Below are positions 7,123-15,901 of a DNA stretch of 64,000 nucleotides, piece by piece. Under the pieces are notes generated by a model that was not told where the DNA came from, searched no databases, and worked only from the letters and a program-made list of their open reading frames with translations. The translations under genes and the position numbers were made by a program. Source of the stretch: Janibacter sp. CX7 (GTDB lineage Bacteria; Actinomycetota; Actinomycetes; Actinomycetales; Dermatophilaceae); contig NZ_CP101464.1 of assembly GCF_024362365.1 (NCBI RefSeq), forward strand, positions 1,364,001 to 1,428,000, in the 5' to 3' direction. How positions within the stretch are numbered: the stretch's first letter is position 1; each line of letters begins with the position of its first letter.

Positions 7123-8165
7123 TGAGCGCGCTCACCTCCCGCCGCACCGTCCTGCTCGGCCTCGCCGGCATCGCCACGACGTCCACCCTCGCCGGCTGCG
7201 CCCTGCCGTCGAGCGATGCCGCCGGCACCGCGCCCGGGGGCAAGGTCACCTTCCGCTACCAGGGCAGCGCCAACAACGTCACCTTCCCCGAGCTCGCCGA
7301 CGACCTCGGCTACTTCAGCAAGGTCACCCTCGAGTACGTCGGCGCCACGGTGAGCGGGCCGCAGGACATCCAGTCCGTCGCGACCGGCCAGACCGACGTG
7401 GGTGGCGCCTTTTCCGGTGCCGTCGTCAAGCTCGCCGGGGCCGGCTCGCCGATCACCGCGGTCATCAACTACTACGGCTCGGACGAGACCTCCTACCAGG
7501 GCCTCTACGTGCGCAAGGACAGCACGATCCGTGGGCCGAAGGACCTCGTCGGCGCGAAGATCGCCGTCAACACCCTGGGTGCCCATGCCGAGGCCTTCGT
7601 CGAGACCTGGCTGACGAAGGCGGGGCTGAGCGCCGCCGAGATCGATCAGGTGCAGCTCGTCGTCCTGCCGCCCAACGACACCGAGGAGGCGATCCGCCGC
7701 AAGCAGGTCGACGTCGGCGCCCTGGGCGGGATCCTGCAGGACCGGGCCAAGGCCCAGGACGACATCCGCGAGCTGATCCGCGACGTCGACGTCCTCGGGC
7801 GCGAGCTCAACGGTGGCCAGTACGTCCTGCGCGACGACTTCATCGCCGAGCACCCGGACGCGGTCCGCGACTTCACGACAGGTGTCGCCAAGGCCATCGA
7901 GTGGGCCCGCCGGACACCGCGTGCGCAGGTCATCGCCCGCTTCGAGCGGATCATCGAGGGCCGCGACCGCAACGAGACGACGGACAACGTCCGCTTCTGG
8001 AAGAGCACCGGCGTCCCGGCGAAGGGGGGAGTCGTCACCGACCGTGATTTCACCCAGTGGGCCGCCTGGCTCGAGAGCACCGGGATCGTCGACCGGGCCG
8101 ACCTCGACCCCTCGAGCCTCTACACCAACGAGTACAACGACCTCGCGAAGGGGGAGCAGAAGTGA
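7122..8165 (+). CDS. ssuA: aliphatic sulfonate ABC transporter substrate-binding lipoprotein
   Basis: A 347-residue periplasmic-type binding protein of the SsuA/TauA/nitrate group. The N-terminus has a twin-arginine-like SRRTVLLGLAG stretch and a lipobox LAGC with Cys26, so it is lipid-anchored outside the membrane. The core shows the family features: FRYQGSANNVTFPELADDLG, SGPQDIQSVATGQTDVGG, and GAKIAVNTLGAHAEAFVETW. The start at 7122 overlaps the ssuE stop. The C-terminus contains the copy of CGAAGGGGG at 8147-8155 (residues AKG), just before the GTG of ssuB. The exact ligand (sulfonate, sulfonate ester, taurine) is not predictable. Confidence 0.88.
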   Translation: MSALTSRRTVLLGLAGIATTSTLAGCALPSSDAAGTAPGGKVTFRYQGSANNVTFPELADDLGYFSKVTLEYVGATVSGPQDIQSVATGQTDVGGAFSGAVVKLAGAGSPITAVINYYGSDETSYQGLYVRKDSTIRGPKDLVGAKIAVNTLGAHAEAFVETWLTKAGLSAAEIDQVQLVVLPPNDTEEAIRRKQVDVGALGGILQDRAKAQDDIRELIRDVDVLGRELNGGQYVLRDDFIAEHPDAVRDFTTGVAKAIEWARRTPRAQVIARFERIIEGRDRNETTDNVRFWKSTGVPAKGGVVTDRDFTQWAAWLESTGIVDRADLDPSSLYTNEYNDLAKGEQK

Positions 8166-9007
8166 CCTCGAGCATCGAGCTGCGCCACGTCACCAAGGAG
8201 TTCGTCGTCCGCCCGACGAAGGACCAGCCCCGCGCGAGCGTGCTGCGGGCCCTGGGGGACATCAGCCTCACCGTCCCGGCGGGGGAGTTCCTCACCCTCG
8301 TCGGCCCGAGCGGGTCGGGCAAGACGACCCTGCTCGACCTCCTCGGCGGGCTGAGCACCCCGACGAGCGGCCAGGTCCTCGTCGACGGCGAGGCCGTCAC
8401 CGGACCCGGTCTCGACCGCGGGATCGTCTTCCAGCAGTACGCCCTCTTCCCCTGGCGCACGGCGCTGGCCAATGTCGCCTTCGGCCTCGAGCAGCTGCCG
8501 CTCAGCCGCCGGGAGCGCACCGAGCGGGCCCGTCACTACCTGGCGCTCGTCGGCCTCGAGGGCTTCGAGGAGCGGCTGCCGCACGAGCTCTCGGGCGGCA
8601 TGAAGCAGCGGGTGGCGATCGCCCGCAGCCTCGCCTACGAGCCGGGGATCCTCCTCATGGATGAGCCCTTCGCCGCGCTCGACGCCCAGACCCGCGAGCA
8701 GCTCCAGGACGAGCTGCTGCGCATCTGGCGCACGACCGGGACGACGGCCGTCTTCATCACCCACGGCATCGAGGAGGCGGTCTACCTCGGCCAGCGCGTC
8801 GCGGTCCTCTCCTCGCGGCCCGGACGCCTCAAGGCGGTCGTCGACGTCGACCTCGGCGACCGCGAGGGCGCGACGGACCTGCGCTCCGACCCCGACTTCG
8901 TCGCCTACCGGCACCAGGTCTGGAGCCTGCTGCACGACGAGGTCGAGCGCGCCCGCCGCGCCGGCCACTCCAAGATCCAGCCCGACGGCACCGAGAAGGC
9001 GGCCTGA
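8162..9007 (+). CDS. ssuB: aliphatic sulfonate ABC transporter ATPase
   Basis: A 281-residue ATPase subunit. Walker A GPSGSGKTT is at 48-56. Also present are the Q-loop FQQYALFPWRT, the signature LSGGMKQR, Walker B ILLMDEPFAALD and the H-loop in VFITHGIEEAV. The PWRT variant after the Q-loop is typical of the nitrate/sulfonate/taurine (NitT/TauT) class. The GTG start at 8162 overlaps the ssuA stop (GTGA), which indicates translational coupling. It works with SsuC as the importer motor on the cytoplasmic side. Confidence 0.93.
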   Translation: MTSSIELRHVTKEFVVRPTKDQPRASVLRALGDISLTVPAGEFLTLVGPSGSGKTTLLDLLGGLSTPTSGQVLVDGEAVTGPGLDRGIVFQQYALFPWRTALANVAFGLEQLPLSRRERTERARHYLALVGLEGFEERLPHELSGGMKQRVAIARSLAYEPGILLMDEPFAALDAQTREQLQDELLRIWRTTGTTAVFITHGIEEAVYLGQRVAVLSSRPGRLKAVVDVDLGDREGATDLRSDPDFVAYRHQVWSLLHDEVERARRAGHSKIQPDGTEKAA

Positions 9008-9883
9008 ATGAGCACCGCGACCCTGTCCCAGCCCACCACGGCACCGGCGGAGGCGCCCCCTTCGTCCACCGTGACCGTTTCCGAGGCGCCGAGCCGCACC
9101 CAGCGGGTGGTCTCTGCGCTGCGCACCGGCGTGCGCCGCTCGGCGGCCGTCGTGCTCTTCCTCCTGCTGTGGGAGTTCGGCACGCAGTACCTGCTCGAGC
9201 CGACCCGCAAGGTCTTCCTGCCGCCGCTGCACGTCGTGCTCGGCGCGCTGTGGGACCTCGCGCGCACCGGTCAGCTGCAGGAGCACCTGCAGGCGAGCCT
9301 CACCCGATCGGTCGTCGGCTTCGGCCTGGCCGTCGTCGCCGGGGTCGTCCTCGGCATCGCCGTCGCCTGGTACGACGGGTTGCGCGAGGTGCTGACGCCG
9401 CTGCTCGAGCTCTTCCGCAACACCGCGGCCCTGGCCCTGCTGCCGGTCTTCACGCTGCTCCTGGGCATCGGTGAGCTGAGCAAGGTGTCGATCGTCGCCT
9501 TCGCGGCCTTCTTCCCCGTGCTGCTCAACACCGTTGCCGGTGTGCGCACCGTCGACCCGCTGCTGGTGCGGGCCGCGCGGACCCTCGGGCTGTCCAACCT
9601 GCAGCTCTTCGTCAAGGTCGTGCTCCCGTCGGCCGTGCCGACGATCTTCACCGGCATCCGGATGGCCGGCACCGCCTCGATCCTCGTGCTCATCGCCGCG
9701 GAGATGGTCGGCGCCAAGGCCGGCCTGGGCTACCTCATCGTCAACGCCCAGAGCAGCTTCCAGATCCCGCAGATGTACGCCGGGATCCTCACGGTCTCGG
9801 TCTTCGGCCTCGTCGTCAACATCGCGCTCGTGCGCCTGGAGCGTCACTTCTCGGCCTGGCGCACCACGCCCACCGGCAGCTGA
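9008..9883 (+). CDS. ssuC: aliphatic sulfonate ABC transporter permease
   Basis: A 291-residue integral membrane protein with about six helices. It contains the BPD_transp_1 EAA-loop ARTLGLSNLQLFVKVVLPSA followed by a helix with GIRMAGTASILVLIAAEMVG, as in SsuC/TauC. The ATG directly abuts the ssuB TGA. The N-terminal 35 residues are a low-complexity Ala/Pro/Ser tail that hosts an exact CCCCCTTCGTC (9056-9066) read as P-P-S-S, not P-F-V. That suggests the word, not the peptide, is being kept. Confidence 0.92.
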   Translation: MSTATLSQPTTAPAEAPPSSTVTVSEAPSRTQRVVSALRTGVRRSAAVVLFLLLWEFGTQYLLEPTRKVFLPPLHVVLGALWDLARTGQLQEHLQASLTRSVVGFGLAVVAGVVLGIAVAWYDGLREVLTPLLELFRNTAALALLPVFTLLLGIGELSKVSIVAFAAFFPVLLNTVAGVRTVDPLLVRAARTLGLSNLQLFVKVVLPSAVPTIFTGIRMAGTASILVLIAAEMVGAKAGLGYLIVNAQSSFQIPQMYAGILTVSVFGLVVNIALVRLERHFSAWRTTPTGS

Positions 9884-9915
9884 ACTCCCTTCGCCTGCAA
9901 AGGAACCCACTCACG

Positions 9916-11274
9916 ATGACCACGCAACGCCAGCTCCACCTCAATGCCTTCATCATGCCCAACGGCCACCACGAGGCCGCCTGGCGGCATCCCTCGGCCG
10001 ATCCCGTGCGGGCGCGGACCCTGCAGCACTACGTCGACATCGCGCGCACCGCCGAGCGCGGTCGCCTCGACTCGGTCTTCCTCGCCGACGTCGTCGGGCT
10101 TCCCGACAACGTGCGGCACAACTCGCACTCGGGCTTCGAGCCGCTGACCCTGCTCTCCGCGCTCGCCGCGAGCACCGAGCACGTCGGGCTCATCGCGACG
10201 GCCTCGACGACCTACAACCACCCCTACACGCTGGCGCGGGCCTTCGCCTCGCTCGACCACCTGAGCGGCGGGCGCGCCGGGTGGAACATCGTCACCTCCG
10301 GGTCGACGGTCGAGGCGGGCAACTTCGGCATCGAGCGTCCCGACCACGACCGGCGCTACGCGCGGGCCGAGGAGTTCGTCCAGGTCGTCGCCGCGCTCTG
10401 GGACAGCTTCGGCGACGGCGCGATCGTCGCTGATGCGGCGGGCGGGACCTATGCCGACACCGACCGGATCTCGCCGATCGACCACCACGGCGAGTTCTTC
10501 GACGTGGCCGGCCCGCTCAACGTGCCGCGACCGGTCCAGGGCTACCCGCTGCTCGTCCAAGCCGGGTCGTCCGAGGCGGGCAAGGCCTATGCCGCGCAGT
10601 ACGCCGAGGCGGTCTTCACCGCCCAGCAGACCTTGCAGGACGGCATCGACTTCTCCGACGACCTCAAGCGTCGACTGGCGCAGCACGGCCGCTCCCGCGA
10701 CGAGCTGCTCGTGCTGCCCGGCATCAGCCCGATCATCGGGTCGACGCAGGAGGAGGCGCAGCGGCTCGAGGCCGAGATCAACGCCGGCATCGTCCCGGCC
10801 TACGGCCTGGCCCAGCTGAGCGCGATGCTCGACGTCGAGCTGACCGAGGAGCACCTCGACGCGCCGCTGCCGCACGTCGAGCGCATCACCCAGGGCAACC
10901 AGAGCCGCTTCACCCTCGTCACCGAGCTCGCCCGTCGCGAGGACCTGACGGTGCGCCAGCTCATCGAGCGACTCGCCGGCGGCCGGGGGCACCGCGTGCT
11001 CGCCGGCACGCCCGAGCAGATCGCCGAAGACCTCGAGACGTGGTTCACCCAGGGGGCGGCCGACGGCTTCAACATCATGCCGCCGACCTACCCCCAGGGC
11101 CTCGAGGTCTTCGTCGACACCGTCGTGCCGATCCTGCAGGAGCGGGGCCTCTTCCGCCGCGAGTACACGGGCACGACCCTGCGCGAGCACTACGGTCTCG
11201 CCCGCCCGGCGGCCGGCCACATCAGCAGCACCCACCCCACCAGCACGTCCACCACGAAGGAGCACGCAGCATGA
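9916..11274 (+). CDS. FMN-dependent LLM-class monooxygenase, NtaA/SnaA/DszA/SoxA type
   Basis: A 452-residue flavin monooxygenase using FMNH2 from SsuE and O2. Recognisable family stretches are LNAFIMPNGHHEAAWRHP at the N-terminus, then FLADVVGLPDNV, LSALAASTEHVGLIATASTT, GRAGWNIVTS and PLLVQAGSSEAGKAYAAQYA. The sequence belongs to the longer NtaA/SnaA/DszA branch and not to the about 380-residue SsuD. The substrate may therefore be a sulfone, sulfonate or sulfur ester rather than a simple alkanesulfonate (inference). Its operon position after an ssuEABC set argues for C-S bond cleavage. It begins 32 nt after ssuC and overlaps the dioxygenase gene by 4 bp. Confidence 0.88.
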   Translation: MTTQRQLHLNAFIMPNGHHEAAWRHPSADPVRARTLQHYVDIARTAERGRLDSVFLADVVGLPDNVRHNSHSGFEPLTLLSALAASTEHVGLIATASTTYNHPYTLARAFASLDHLSGGRAGWNIVTSGSTVEAGNFGIERPDHDRRYARAEEFVQVVAALWDSFGDGAIVADAAGGTYADTDRISPIDHHGEFFDVAGPLNVPRPVQGYPLLVQAGSSEAGKAYAAQYAEAVFTAQQTLQDGIDFSDDLKRRLAQHGRSRDELLVLPGISPIIGSTQEEAQRLEAEINAGIVPAYGLAQLSAMLDVELTEEHLDAPLPHVERITQGNQSRFTLVTELARREDLTVRQLIERLAGGRGHRVLAGTPEQIAEDLETWFTQGAADGFNIMPPTYPQGLEVFVDTVVPILQERGLFRREYTGTTLREHYGLARPAAGHISSTHPTSTSTTKEHAA

Positions 11275-12179
11275 GCACCGCACCCATCCGCGACATCCGC
11301 AAGATCACCGGCCGGATCGGCGCCGAGGTCGTCGGCGTCGACATCACCGCCCCGCTCGACGAGCCGACCCTGCGCTTCGTCCGCGAGGCCCTCGACGAGC
11401 ACAAGGCGCTCGTCTTCAGGGGCGCGCCGCTCGACGGCGAGGGCCAGCAGCGCTTCGCCGCCCAGCTCGGCGAGCTGACGACGGCCCACCCGACGGTCGC
11501 CTCGGTCGAGGGCGCTCCGCGCGTCCTGCCGGTCGCCTCGGAGACCTTCGGCGGGTCCGCGGCCAACCACTGGCACACCGACGTCACCTTCGTCCAGGCG
11601 CCCCCGGCCTACACGACCCTGTCGAGCAAGGTCGTGCCGCCGCACGGCGGCGAGACCCTCATCTCCAACACGGCCGCGGCCTACCGCGACCTGCCCGAGC
11701 CGCTGCGGCGCCTTGCCGACGGCCTGTGGGCCGTGCACACCAACGACTACGACTACGCGACGCCGCCGGAGGAGCACGACGACGCGCTCAAGGAGCGCCG
11801 GGCCGAGTTCACCTCGCAGACCTTCGAGACCGAGCACCCGGTCGTGCGGGTCCACCCGCGCACGGGGGAGCGCGGCCTCTACCTCGGTGGCTTCGTCTCC
11901 CGCTTCGTCGGGCTGTCGAAGACCGAGAGCCGGGACATCCTGCGCCTGCTCCAGAGCTATGTCACCCGCCCGGAAAATGTCGTCCGGGTCGTCTGGGAGC
12001 CCGACCAGCTGGTGATCTTCGACAACCAGATCACCCAGCACTACGCCCCGGACAACTACGACGGCCTGCCCCGCCGGCTCGAGCGGGTCACCGTCGCCGG
12101 TGAGGTCCCGGTCGGCATCGACGGCGAGCGCAGCCGGTCGATCACGGGTGACGCCTCGCACTACGCGCCGGCGGTCTGA
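11271..12179 (+). CDS. TauD/TfdA-family Fe(II)/2-oxoglutarate dioxygenase
   Basis: A 302-residue non-haem iron dioxygenase. The facial triad is visible as H102 and D104 in NHWHTDVTF and H257 in DNQITQHYAPDNYD. R268/R269 just downstream would hold 2-oxoglutarate. Family members desulfonate taurine and alkylsulfonates or cleave sulfate esters and aryloxyalkanoates. In this operon a sulfonate or sulfate-ester role is likely. ATG overlaps the monooxygenase stop (ATGA). The gene ends the operon and is convergent with pknL; a CCCCCTTCGTC word sits right after its stop (12181-12191). Confidence 0.9.
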   Translation: MSTAPIRDIRKITGRIGAEVVGVDITAPLDEPTLRFVREALDEHKALVFRGAPLDGEGQQRFAAQLGELTTAHPTVASVEGAPRVLPVASETFGGSAANHWHTDVTFVQAPPAYTTLSSKVVPPHGGETLISNTAAAYRDLPEPLRRLADGLWAVHTNDYDYATPPEEHDDALKERRAEFTSQTFETEHPVVRVHPRTGERGLYLGGFVSRFVGLSKTESRDILRLLQSYVTRPENVVRVVWEPDQLVIFDNQITQHYAPDNYDGLPRRLERVTVAGEVPVGIDGERSRSITGDASHYAPAV

Positions 12180-12189
12180 CCCCCCTTCG

Positions 12190-14136
12190 TCAGACGACGA
12201 GGATCGTGACCGTCGAGCCCTTGGGGGCGGTGCCGCCGCTCGGGCGCGAGGCGCGCACCTCGTCGAGCGGCCCGCCGAGGAAGGTCTGGACCGAGACCTT
12301 GAAGCCCGCCGCCTGCAGCTTGCTCGTCGCCGCAGAGCGGCTCAGGCCCTCGACCGACGGGACGGCGACCATCTCCGGGCCCTTGGAGACGGTGATCGTC
12401 ACCGTCTCACCGGGAAGGAGGGTGCCGCTGCTGGGGGACTGGCTGATGACCGAACCCTTGGGCACGGTCGTCGAGTAGGCGTCGTCGGCGCGGGTGGCCT
12501 CGAGCCCGGCCTTCTCGATCGCGGTCGTCGCGGCCTCGGCGCCCTGCCCCGTCACCGTCGGCACGGCCACCGGCTCGGGGCCCTTGGAGACGACGAGGGA
12601 GACCTTGGCGTCGCGCTTGACCTCGGTGCCCGCGGCCGGCGAGGTCGAGACGATCTCGCCGGCCGGCACCTCGTCGTCGTAGGCCTCGGTCGTCGTGCCG
12701 AGCGCCAGGTGGCGGGAGCCGAGCGAGGTCCTGGCCTGCGCTGCGGTGCGGCCCGCCAGGTCGGGGACCTCGTAGCGCTCGGGACCCTTGGACACGACGA
12801 CGGTGACGTCGGACCCCTTCGACAGCTCGGTGCCGACCGGCGGGTTGGACGTGATGACCTCGCCCTTGGGCACCTGCTCGTCGAAGGCCGTGGACTCGAC
12901 GTAGGACAGGTCGCCGTCCTGCGTGACGCTGGCCTCGGCGTCGGCGCGGGAGAGGCCGGTGACGTCGGGGACGAGGACCGTGCTGCCGGGCCCCTCCTGC
13001 GTCCACCACCAGCCGCCGCCGACGGCGAGCGCGGCGACGAGCAGGAGTGCGGCAAGGGCTGCCGGCCACCGCTTCCGGGTCGAAGGGAGGTCCGCTGCGG
13101 TCGTCGAGGCACCGCCTCCGGCAGCACCGCCGCCGTCGCCGGTCCGGATCGCCTGGGTCCGCTCGGGGCGCGGGTGCGCGACGGTCGCGGCCGCGCCACC
13201 ACGTGCGGCGCCACCTCGTGACGTGCGGTCGCTGCCGTCGCCCCCGTCGGAGGGTGCGACCTGCGGCCGCCGGTCCAGCTCCTGGGCCGACAGGCCGGCG
13301 CGCACGCGCTGCAGCTCGGCGAGGTAGGCGCCCGCGTCGCGCGGACGCTCATCGGGGTCGCGGGCGGTGGCCAGCGCGACGAGGTCGTCGAGCTCGGGCG
13401 GCAGGTCGGCCACCCGCTCCGACGGCAGCGGCACCGACCCGTGCACGTGCTGGAAGGCGACATGGATCGGCGACTCGCCGTCGACCGCGCGACGGCCCGT
13501 GAGCAGCTCGAAGAGGATCAGCCCGCACGCGTAGACGTCGCTGCGGGCATCGGCGATGCCGCGCTCGACCTGCTCGGGGGAGAGGTAGGCGACGGTGCCG
13601 AAGAGCACCCCGTCCTCGGCGGTCGTCGTCTGCGAGGTGACCGCCCGGGCCAGGCCGAAGTCGGCGACCTTGATGGCGCCCCGGTCGGGGATGAGGATGT
13701 TCTCGGGCTTGACGTCGCGGTGGATGTAGCCGGCCTCGTGGGCCGCGGCCAGCCCGGTGAGCACGGGCTCGAGGACGTCGAGCGCGGCGCGGACGGTGAG
13801 CGCGCCCTCGGCGTCGACCACGGCGCGCGCGGTGCGGCCCTCGACGTACTCCATGGCGAGGAAGACCTGACCGCCGTCCTCGCCCTGGTCGAAGACGGGC
13901 ACGACGTTGGGGTGGCTCAGCCGTGCGGCCGAGCGGGCCTCACGACGAAACCTGGAGACGAAGGTCTCGTCCGCCGCGAGGTCGGGACGCATGACCTTGA
14001 GCGCGACCTCGCGGTCGAGCCGGGTGTCGGTCGCGAGCAGCACCGTGGCCATCCCGCCGTCGGCGAGGTGCCGCAGCACGCGGTAGCGACCGTCGACGAG
14101 GTCGCCGACGAGCGGGTGCGTGGATGCGGTGGTCAC
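12190..14136 (-). CDS. pknL: Ser/Thr protein kinase with four PASTA repeats (PknL type)
   Basis: A 648-residue membrane kinase. The kinase domain (about 18-280) has a glycine loop LADGGMATV, catalytic K47 in VALKVM, HRD (139-141), DFG at 159-161 and an SPEQ P+1 region. A low-complexity linker follows, then one transmembrane helix (WPAALAALLLVAALAVGGGW, about 350-370) and four extracellular PASTA domains with repeated VSKGPE ends, which bind peptidoglycan or muropeptides. GTG 14136 is chosen because a TAGACT box lies 6 nt upstream; a TTG two codons earlier is the alternative. Neighbouring aroG, the Rv2175c-like gene and idsA2 identify it as the PknL locus, which controls envelope and cell-division functions. 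Confidence 0.9.
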   Translation of the reverse strand: MTTASTHPLVGDLVDGRYRVLRHLADGGMATVLLATDTRLDREVALKVMRPDLAADETFVSRFRREARSAARLSHPNVVPVFDQGEDGGQVFLAMEYVEGRTARAVVDAEGALTVRAALDVLEPVLTGLAAAHEAGYIHRDVKPENILIPDRGAIKVADFGLARAVTSQTTTAEDGVLFGTVAYLSPEQVERGIADARSDVYACGLILFELLTGRRAVDGESPIHVAFQHVHGSVPLPSERVADLPPELDDLVALATARDPDERPRDAGAYLAELQRVRAGLSAQELDRRPQVAPSDGGDGSDRTSRGGAARGGAAATVAHPRPERTQAIRTGDGGGAAGGGASTTAADLPSTRKRWPAALAALLLVAALAVGGGWWWTQEGPGSTVLVPDVTGLSRADAEASVTQDGDLSYVESTAFDEQVPKGEVITSNPPVGTELSKGSDVTVVVSKGPERYEVPDLAGRTAAQARTSLGSRHLALGTTTEAYDDEVPAGEIVSTSPAAGTEVKRDAKVSLVVSKGPEPVAVPTVTGQGAEAATTAIEKAGLEATRADDAYSTTVPKGSVISQSPSSGTLLPGETVTITVSKGPEMVAVPSVEGLSRSAATSKLQAAGFKVSVQTFLGGPLDEVRASRPSGGTAPKGSTVTILVV

Positions 14137-14142
14137 GCCCAA

Positions 14143-14148
14143 AGTCTA
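14143..14148 (-). promoter_or_regulatory. -10 box of the pknL leaderless promoter
   Basis: On the minus strand TAGACT is followed by TTGGGC and then the GTG at 14136, so the transcript would start at the initiation codon. This geometry decides between the TTG at 14142 and the GTG at 14136. An exact CCCCCTTCGTC lies immediately upstream (14155-14165), between this promoter and the stop of the LysM gene. Confidence 0.55.
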
Positions 14149-14171
14149 GGTTCGCCCCCTTCGTCAGCCCG

Positions 14172-15395
14172 TCACATCCGCGTCCGGAGTGCCTTGACGT
14201 TGGCGACGTACTGCTTGGTGTCGGCGTACATGCCGTGGGACTCGACCGAGGCGAGGCCCTGGTAGTAGCCGGCGATGGCGTCGGAGGTCGTGTCGGCCTG
14301 CTGGGTCAGGACCTTGAGCAGGAGCACGCCCGCGGTGATGTTGTCGTCCGTGTCGAGCAGGTCGAGCTCACGGCCGGCCAGCTGCGAGGTCCACTCACCG
14401 GTGCTCGGGATGACCTGCATGGCGCCGACGGCATTGGCGACGGAGACCTGCCCCATGTCCCAGCCCGACTCCTGGTAGGAGATGGCCAGGGCGAGCGAGG
14501 GGTCGACGCCGTGCTGGCGGGCGATGCGAGTGATCTTGGCCCGGGTCTCGTCGCGGCTCGGCACACCGCGGGAGGCCAGGGTCGCGCGGTTGCGGTCGGC
14601 GGCGGAGACGATGTGGTCGGCGTAGGTGCGGCCGGCGAAGGTGTTCTTCGAGGTCTTCGCGGGGGTGGCCTTGCGCGGCGCGGAGCCGGTGACCTTGAGC
14701 TTGGTGCCCGGGTGGATGAAGTCGCTCGTGCTGATGTGGTTGAGCTTCGCCAGGCGGGTGACGCTCATGCTGCGGCGGGCGGCGATGCCGGAGAGGGTCT
14801 CGCCGGAGCGGACCGTGTGGGTCGACGTGGCGGCGGGGCGGGCCGTCGCCCGCTTGGCCGGCTTGGCGGCGACACCGGTGACGCGCAGCGTCTGCCCGGG
14901 GTGGATGAAGCCCTGGCCGAGGCCGTTGAGGCTGCGCAGCCGGTCGACGCTCATCCGGTGGCGGGCGGCGATGCCGGAGAGGGTGTCGCCGCTGCGGACG
15001 GTGTAGCCGCGGGTGGAGCCGGAGCGGGCCGGCTTGCGCACGGTGGACGAAGGGGAGGACGCGCCGGAGCGGCCCGGCACCGTCAGGCGCTGGCCCGGGT
15101 GGATGAAGTCGCTGGCGGCCAGGCCGTTGCGGGAGAGCAGGGCGCCGGGGGAGACGTGGTAGCGGGCGGCGATGTCGTAGACCGTCTCGCCGGAGCGGAC
15201 GGTGTGGTGGCGGCCGCCGGCCGAGGAGGTGACGTGCGTGGTGGTCTCGGCGGTCAGGTCGACGGTCGGGGCCACGGGCGTGGCCGGCACGGGGACGATG
15301 AGCGGAAGGACCAAGGGGGACTCCGATGTTCGGGGCGCAGGGGACGCCCGGTGGGCAGCGGGGCGAGGTGCTGTGCCGAGACGCATGTTGTGCAT
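14172..15395 (-). CDS. secreted lytic transglycosylase with three LysM domains
   Basis: A cell-wall hydrolase of about 407 residues. Three LysM repeats come first, each containing a HTVRSGET or YTVRSGDT start and an FIHPGQ-type end. A lysozyme-like SLT domain follows, with catalytic Glu in SYQESGWDMGQ and the motifs GAMQVIPSTGEW and ITAGVLLLKVL. A hydrophobic stretch (SPLVLPLIVPVPATPVA) near the N-terminus suggests secretion. The start is uncertain: ATGs at 15395 and 15386 and a GTG at 15512 are in frame, and none has a clear ribosome site. It cleaves peptidoglycan glycan strands. Its position between pknL and the Rv2175c-like gene suggests it belongs to the PknL wall-growth module (inference). 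Confidence 0.85.
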   Translation of the reverse strand: MHNMRLGTAPRPAAHRASPAPRTSESPLVLPLIVPVPATPVAPTVDLTAETTTHVTSSAGGRHHTVRSGETVYDIAARYHVSPGALLSRNGLAASDFIHPGQRLTVPGRSGASSPSSTVRKPARSGSTRGYTVRSGDTLSGIAARHRMSVDRLRSLNGLGQGFIHPGQTLRVTGVAAKPAKRATARPAATSTHTVRSGETLSGIAARRSMSVTRLAKLNHISTSDFIHPGTKLKVTGSAPRKATPAKTSKNTFAGRTYADHIVSAADRNRATLASRGVPSRDETRAKITRIARQHGVDPSLALAISYQESGWDMGQVSVANAVGAMQVIPSTGEWTSQLAGRELDLLDTDDNITAGVLLLKVLTQQADTTSDAIAGYYQGLASVESHGMYADTKQYVANVKALRTRM

Positions 15396-15507
15396 GTGAC
15401 TCGTGTGGCGTATGTGGTTTCGCTGGCGACGGTACCGAAGATCCGTGCCCGAGGCGGGATGAACGGCGTGGCGGGCCCCCTTCGTCGCTCGTGGCCGGGG
15501 CGGCTGA

Positions 15508-15513
15508 CACACT
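15508..15513 (+). promoter_or_regulatory. -10-like box before the Rv2175c-type gene
   Basis: CACACT is followed by 7 nt and the GTG at 15521, the same geometry as other leaderless starts here. An exact CCCCCTTCGTC (15476-15486) lies where a -35 region would be. Confidence 0.4.
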
Positions 15514-15520
15514 GGCGGGC

Positions 15521-15898
15521 GTGGACGAGACCCCTGCCGTGACCCCTGGACCGACCCCCGACGAGACGCAGTGGCTGACCCTGCCGGACGTCGCCGAGCG
15601 CCTCGGGGTGCGGCTGGGCGACGTGCGCCGCATGCTCGAGGAGCGTCAGCTGGTGGCGGTGCGTCGCGGTGAGCGCAAGGTGCTGTCGGTGCCGGTCGAC
15701 TTCCTCGGTGAGGAGGGGCCGCTGCCGGAGCTCGCGGGGACCTTCACCGTCCTGTCGGACCATGCCTTCGCCGACGACGAGATCGTCGAGTGGATGTTTG
15801 CCCACGACGACACGCTGCCCGGTGGGTCGACCCCGATCGCGGCGATCCGCGCCGGCTTCAAGACCGAGGTGCGCCGCCGGGCGATGGAGGAGGCCTAG
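15521..15898 (+). CDS. Rv2175c-family DNA-binding regulatory protein
   Basis: A 125-residue protein with an N-terminal winged helix-turn-helix (WLTLPDVAERLGVRLGDVRR, then MLEERQLVAVRRGERKVLSV) and a C-terminal helical domain (FADDEIVEWMFAHDDTLPGG, PIAAIRAGFKTEVRRRAMEE). This matches the mycobacterial DNA-binding protein Rv2175c, a documented substrate of PknL, whose gene is its neighbour there and here. A Thr-rich N-terminal tail (ETPAVTPGPTPDETQW) offers plausible phosphorylation sites. GTG 15521 is favoured by the -10 spacing. Its DNA targets are unknown. Confidence 0.85.
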   Translation: MDETPAVTPGPTPDETQWLTLPDVAERLGVRLGDVRRMLEERQLVAVRRGERKVLSVPVDFLGEEGPLPELAGTFTVLSDHAFADDEIVEWMFAHDDTLPGGSTPIAAIRAGFKTEVRRRAMEEA

Positions 15899-15901
15899 GC
15901 C

